From Lachnospiraceae bacterium (GTDB lineage Bacteria > Bacillota > Clostridia > Lachnospirales > Lachnospiraceae): DNA of 6,131 nt. This document shows positions 5,359 to 6,131 of the stretch, in pieces. Location: the NCBI GenBank assembly GCA_021204285.1, contig JAJPZP010000260.1:10446-16576 (forward strand). Reading direction: 5' to 3'. Every line of letters starts with the position of its first letter. Within the stretch, counting starts at the first letter, position 1. The notes under the pieces were generated by a model. The model worked only from the letters and a program-made list of their open reading frames with translations, ran no database searches and was not told where the DNA came from. The translations under genes and the position numbers were made by a program.

Positions 5359-6126
5359 TCACATTCCCCCTCTCCGGAACAAAGCGAAGAAGCAGTACAT
5401 CGTACAGGCCACCTCGAGTCCGACAAAAATATTAATCGGCAACAGCAGACCCGCGCTCAGGATATTTCCCGCCGTGCCGGTTCCAAAGAAACTCGCAATC
5501 CCGTTCGCCCCCGTATAGAAATAGTAAATCATCGTGATGCTGTACAGCGTCAGCGCGCCAACCTTCACACAGTCGTAGGTCTTTTCATTGAAGAAGCGCT
5601 GTGTCCGGTGGAAACCGAAGGTCGTCACATAGAGGATCAGCCCCGCGCCGATCACCGCGCCGCCGGAAAAACCGCCGCCCGGCGAGAGATTTCCATTTAA
5701 AATAATGTAGACGCCAAAGAGGAAGATGACCGGCGTCAGAACCTTCGTGACCTGCTGCAGGATCGCGTCGGGCTTCGGCTCGTATTTCCAGTCCGTCTCC
5801 TTCGCCTTCTCGATATCGTCGCGCCGTCTGCGCAGCAGCACGATCACACAGGTCGCCGCGATGAACAGCACACAGGTCTCCCCGAAGGTGTCAAAGCCGC
5901 GGTAGCTCAGGATCATATTCGTAACCATATTGACTGCGCCGACCTCCTCCAGGCCCTGTTCGACGTAGCGCTGTGAAACTTCATTGTTCGCAGGGGCGTT
6001 CGCGTCGCCGACAGCCGGCATCCACGACACCGCATACAGCAGTGCCGCGATCAGCAAAAGACAGAGCGCCACCGAGCCGAGCCGGTAGACCACCCGGAAA
6101 GCTCTCACCTCCGTATTTCGCTCCAC
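5359..6126 (-). CDS. mrpB: MbhE-MrpB fusion subunit of an Mrp-type Na+/H+ antiporter
   Basis: This is a 255-residue membrane protein with two recognisable parts. Residues 1-110 resemble MbhE, the segment that ends classical MrpA: TM1 is at about 16-34, the signature NMVTNMILSYRGFDTFGE at 66-83, and TM2 at about 84-98, followed by a basic cytoplasmic run (RRRR). Residues 121-250 are an MnhB/MrpB domain with four further helices and the hallmark glycine-rich motif LSPGGGFSGG at 147-156. MrpB is a small membrane subunit needed for assembly and activity of Mrp cation/proton antiporters and of Mbh-type hydrogenases. The GTG at 6126 is the first visible start and leaves about 15 residues before TM1. 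The frame is still open at the window edge, so the true start could be upstream; GTG at 6108 is another option but abuts its GGAG. The stop lies 1 base before mrpC. Family assignment is firm; ion specificity is not readable. Confidence 0.9.
   Translation of the reverse strand: MERNTEVRAFRVVYRLGSVALCLLLIAALLYAVSWMPAVGDANAPANNEVSQRYVEQGLEEVGAVNMVTNMILSYRGFDTFGETCVLFIAATCVIVLLRRRRDDIEKAKETDWKYEPKPDAILQQVTKVLTPVIFLFGVYIILNGNLSPGGGFSGGAVIGAGLILYVTTFGFHRTQRFFNEKTYDCVKVGALTLYSITMIYYFYTGANGIASFFGTGTAGNILSAGLLLPINIFVGLEVACTMYCFFALFRRGGM
5366..5375 (-). promoter_or_regulatory. Ribosome binding site deciding the mrpC start
   Basis: On the minus strand this reads GGAGAGGGGG, 8 bases before ATG at 5357 and inside the last codons of the MbhE-MrpB gene. 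It supports the short mrpC start over the upstream in-frame start at 5426. The upstream TGA stop lies between this site and the ATG, so ribosomes finishing mrpB could reinitiate directly. Confidence 0.7.
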
Positions 6127-6131
6127 ATCAT

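Noticed and set aside
4980..5426. Longer mrpC start giving 148 residues
   Set aside because: The extra 23 residues are polar and Cys/Ser-rich, unlike the family, and would overlap the conserved end of MrpB. The start at 5357 has its own ribosome site and gives the usual size.
493..6126. NADH:quinone oxidoreductase (complex I, nuo) operon
   Set aside because: The MbhE and MnhB domains and the MrpC motif are specific to the Mrp/Mbh branch. Complex I would have NuoH, NuoJ and peripheral-arm genes nearby, and none is seen.

Overview
The window carries the 3' part of a minus-strand operon for a membrane-bound, Mrp-type (complex I related) cation/proton antiporter, followed by about 490 bases of non-coding, repeat-bearing DNA. 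Strong GGAGG ribosome sites, tight or overlapping gene junctions and gene GC of roughly 58-60% (sampled by eye) suggest a higher-GC member of the Firmicutes, probably a Clostridia-class anaerobe. This assignment is inference; no taxonomic marker gene is present.

Reading in the direction of transcription (right to left), the operon enters at the right edge with a protein joining an MbhE-type domain (the segment found at the C-terminus of classical MrpA) to a full MrpB/MnhB domain (5359-6126). Next come MrpC, a NuoK-like subunit (4980-5357), and three consecutive 14-helix antiporter-like subunits of the NuoL/NuoM/NuoN/MrpD superfamily: D1 (3484-4983), D2 (1981-3468) and D3 (493-1971). Junctions are a 1-base gap, a 4-base ATGA overlap, a 15-base gap and a 9-base gap, so the five genes look like one translationally coupled transcript. 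The promoter and the expected small subunits (MrpE, MrpF, MrpG and an MbhD/DUF4040 protein) would lie beyond the right edge.

Together the proteins should form an inner core of proton/cation-translocating membrane subunits that exchange cytoplasmic Na+ (or K+) for external H+. All three large subunits keep the charged residues of the family's channel: TM5 Glu, TM7 Lys, TM8 Lys and TM12 Lys. None has the length of MrpA or NuoL, and no hydrogenase or quinone-module gene follows. The most distinctive point is the layout: an MrpA equivalent appears to be dismantled, with an MrpA/NuoL-like core in D3 and the MbhE piece attached to MrpB, while the number of MrpD-sized subunits rises to three.

Positions 1-492 hold no convincing gene. 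They contain several related inverted and direct repeats built around GTATCTGACC and GTCCGGAC, one forming an 8-bp perfect stem-loop. They look like a small cluster of REP-like or degenerate mobile-element repeats just past the operon's last stop codon. No intrinsic terminator is visible.
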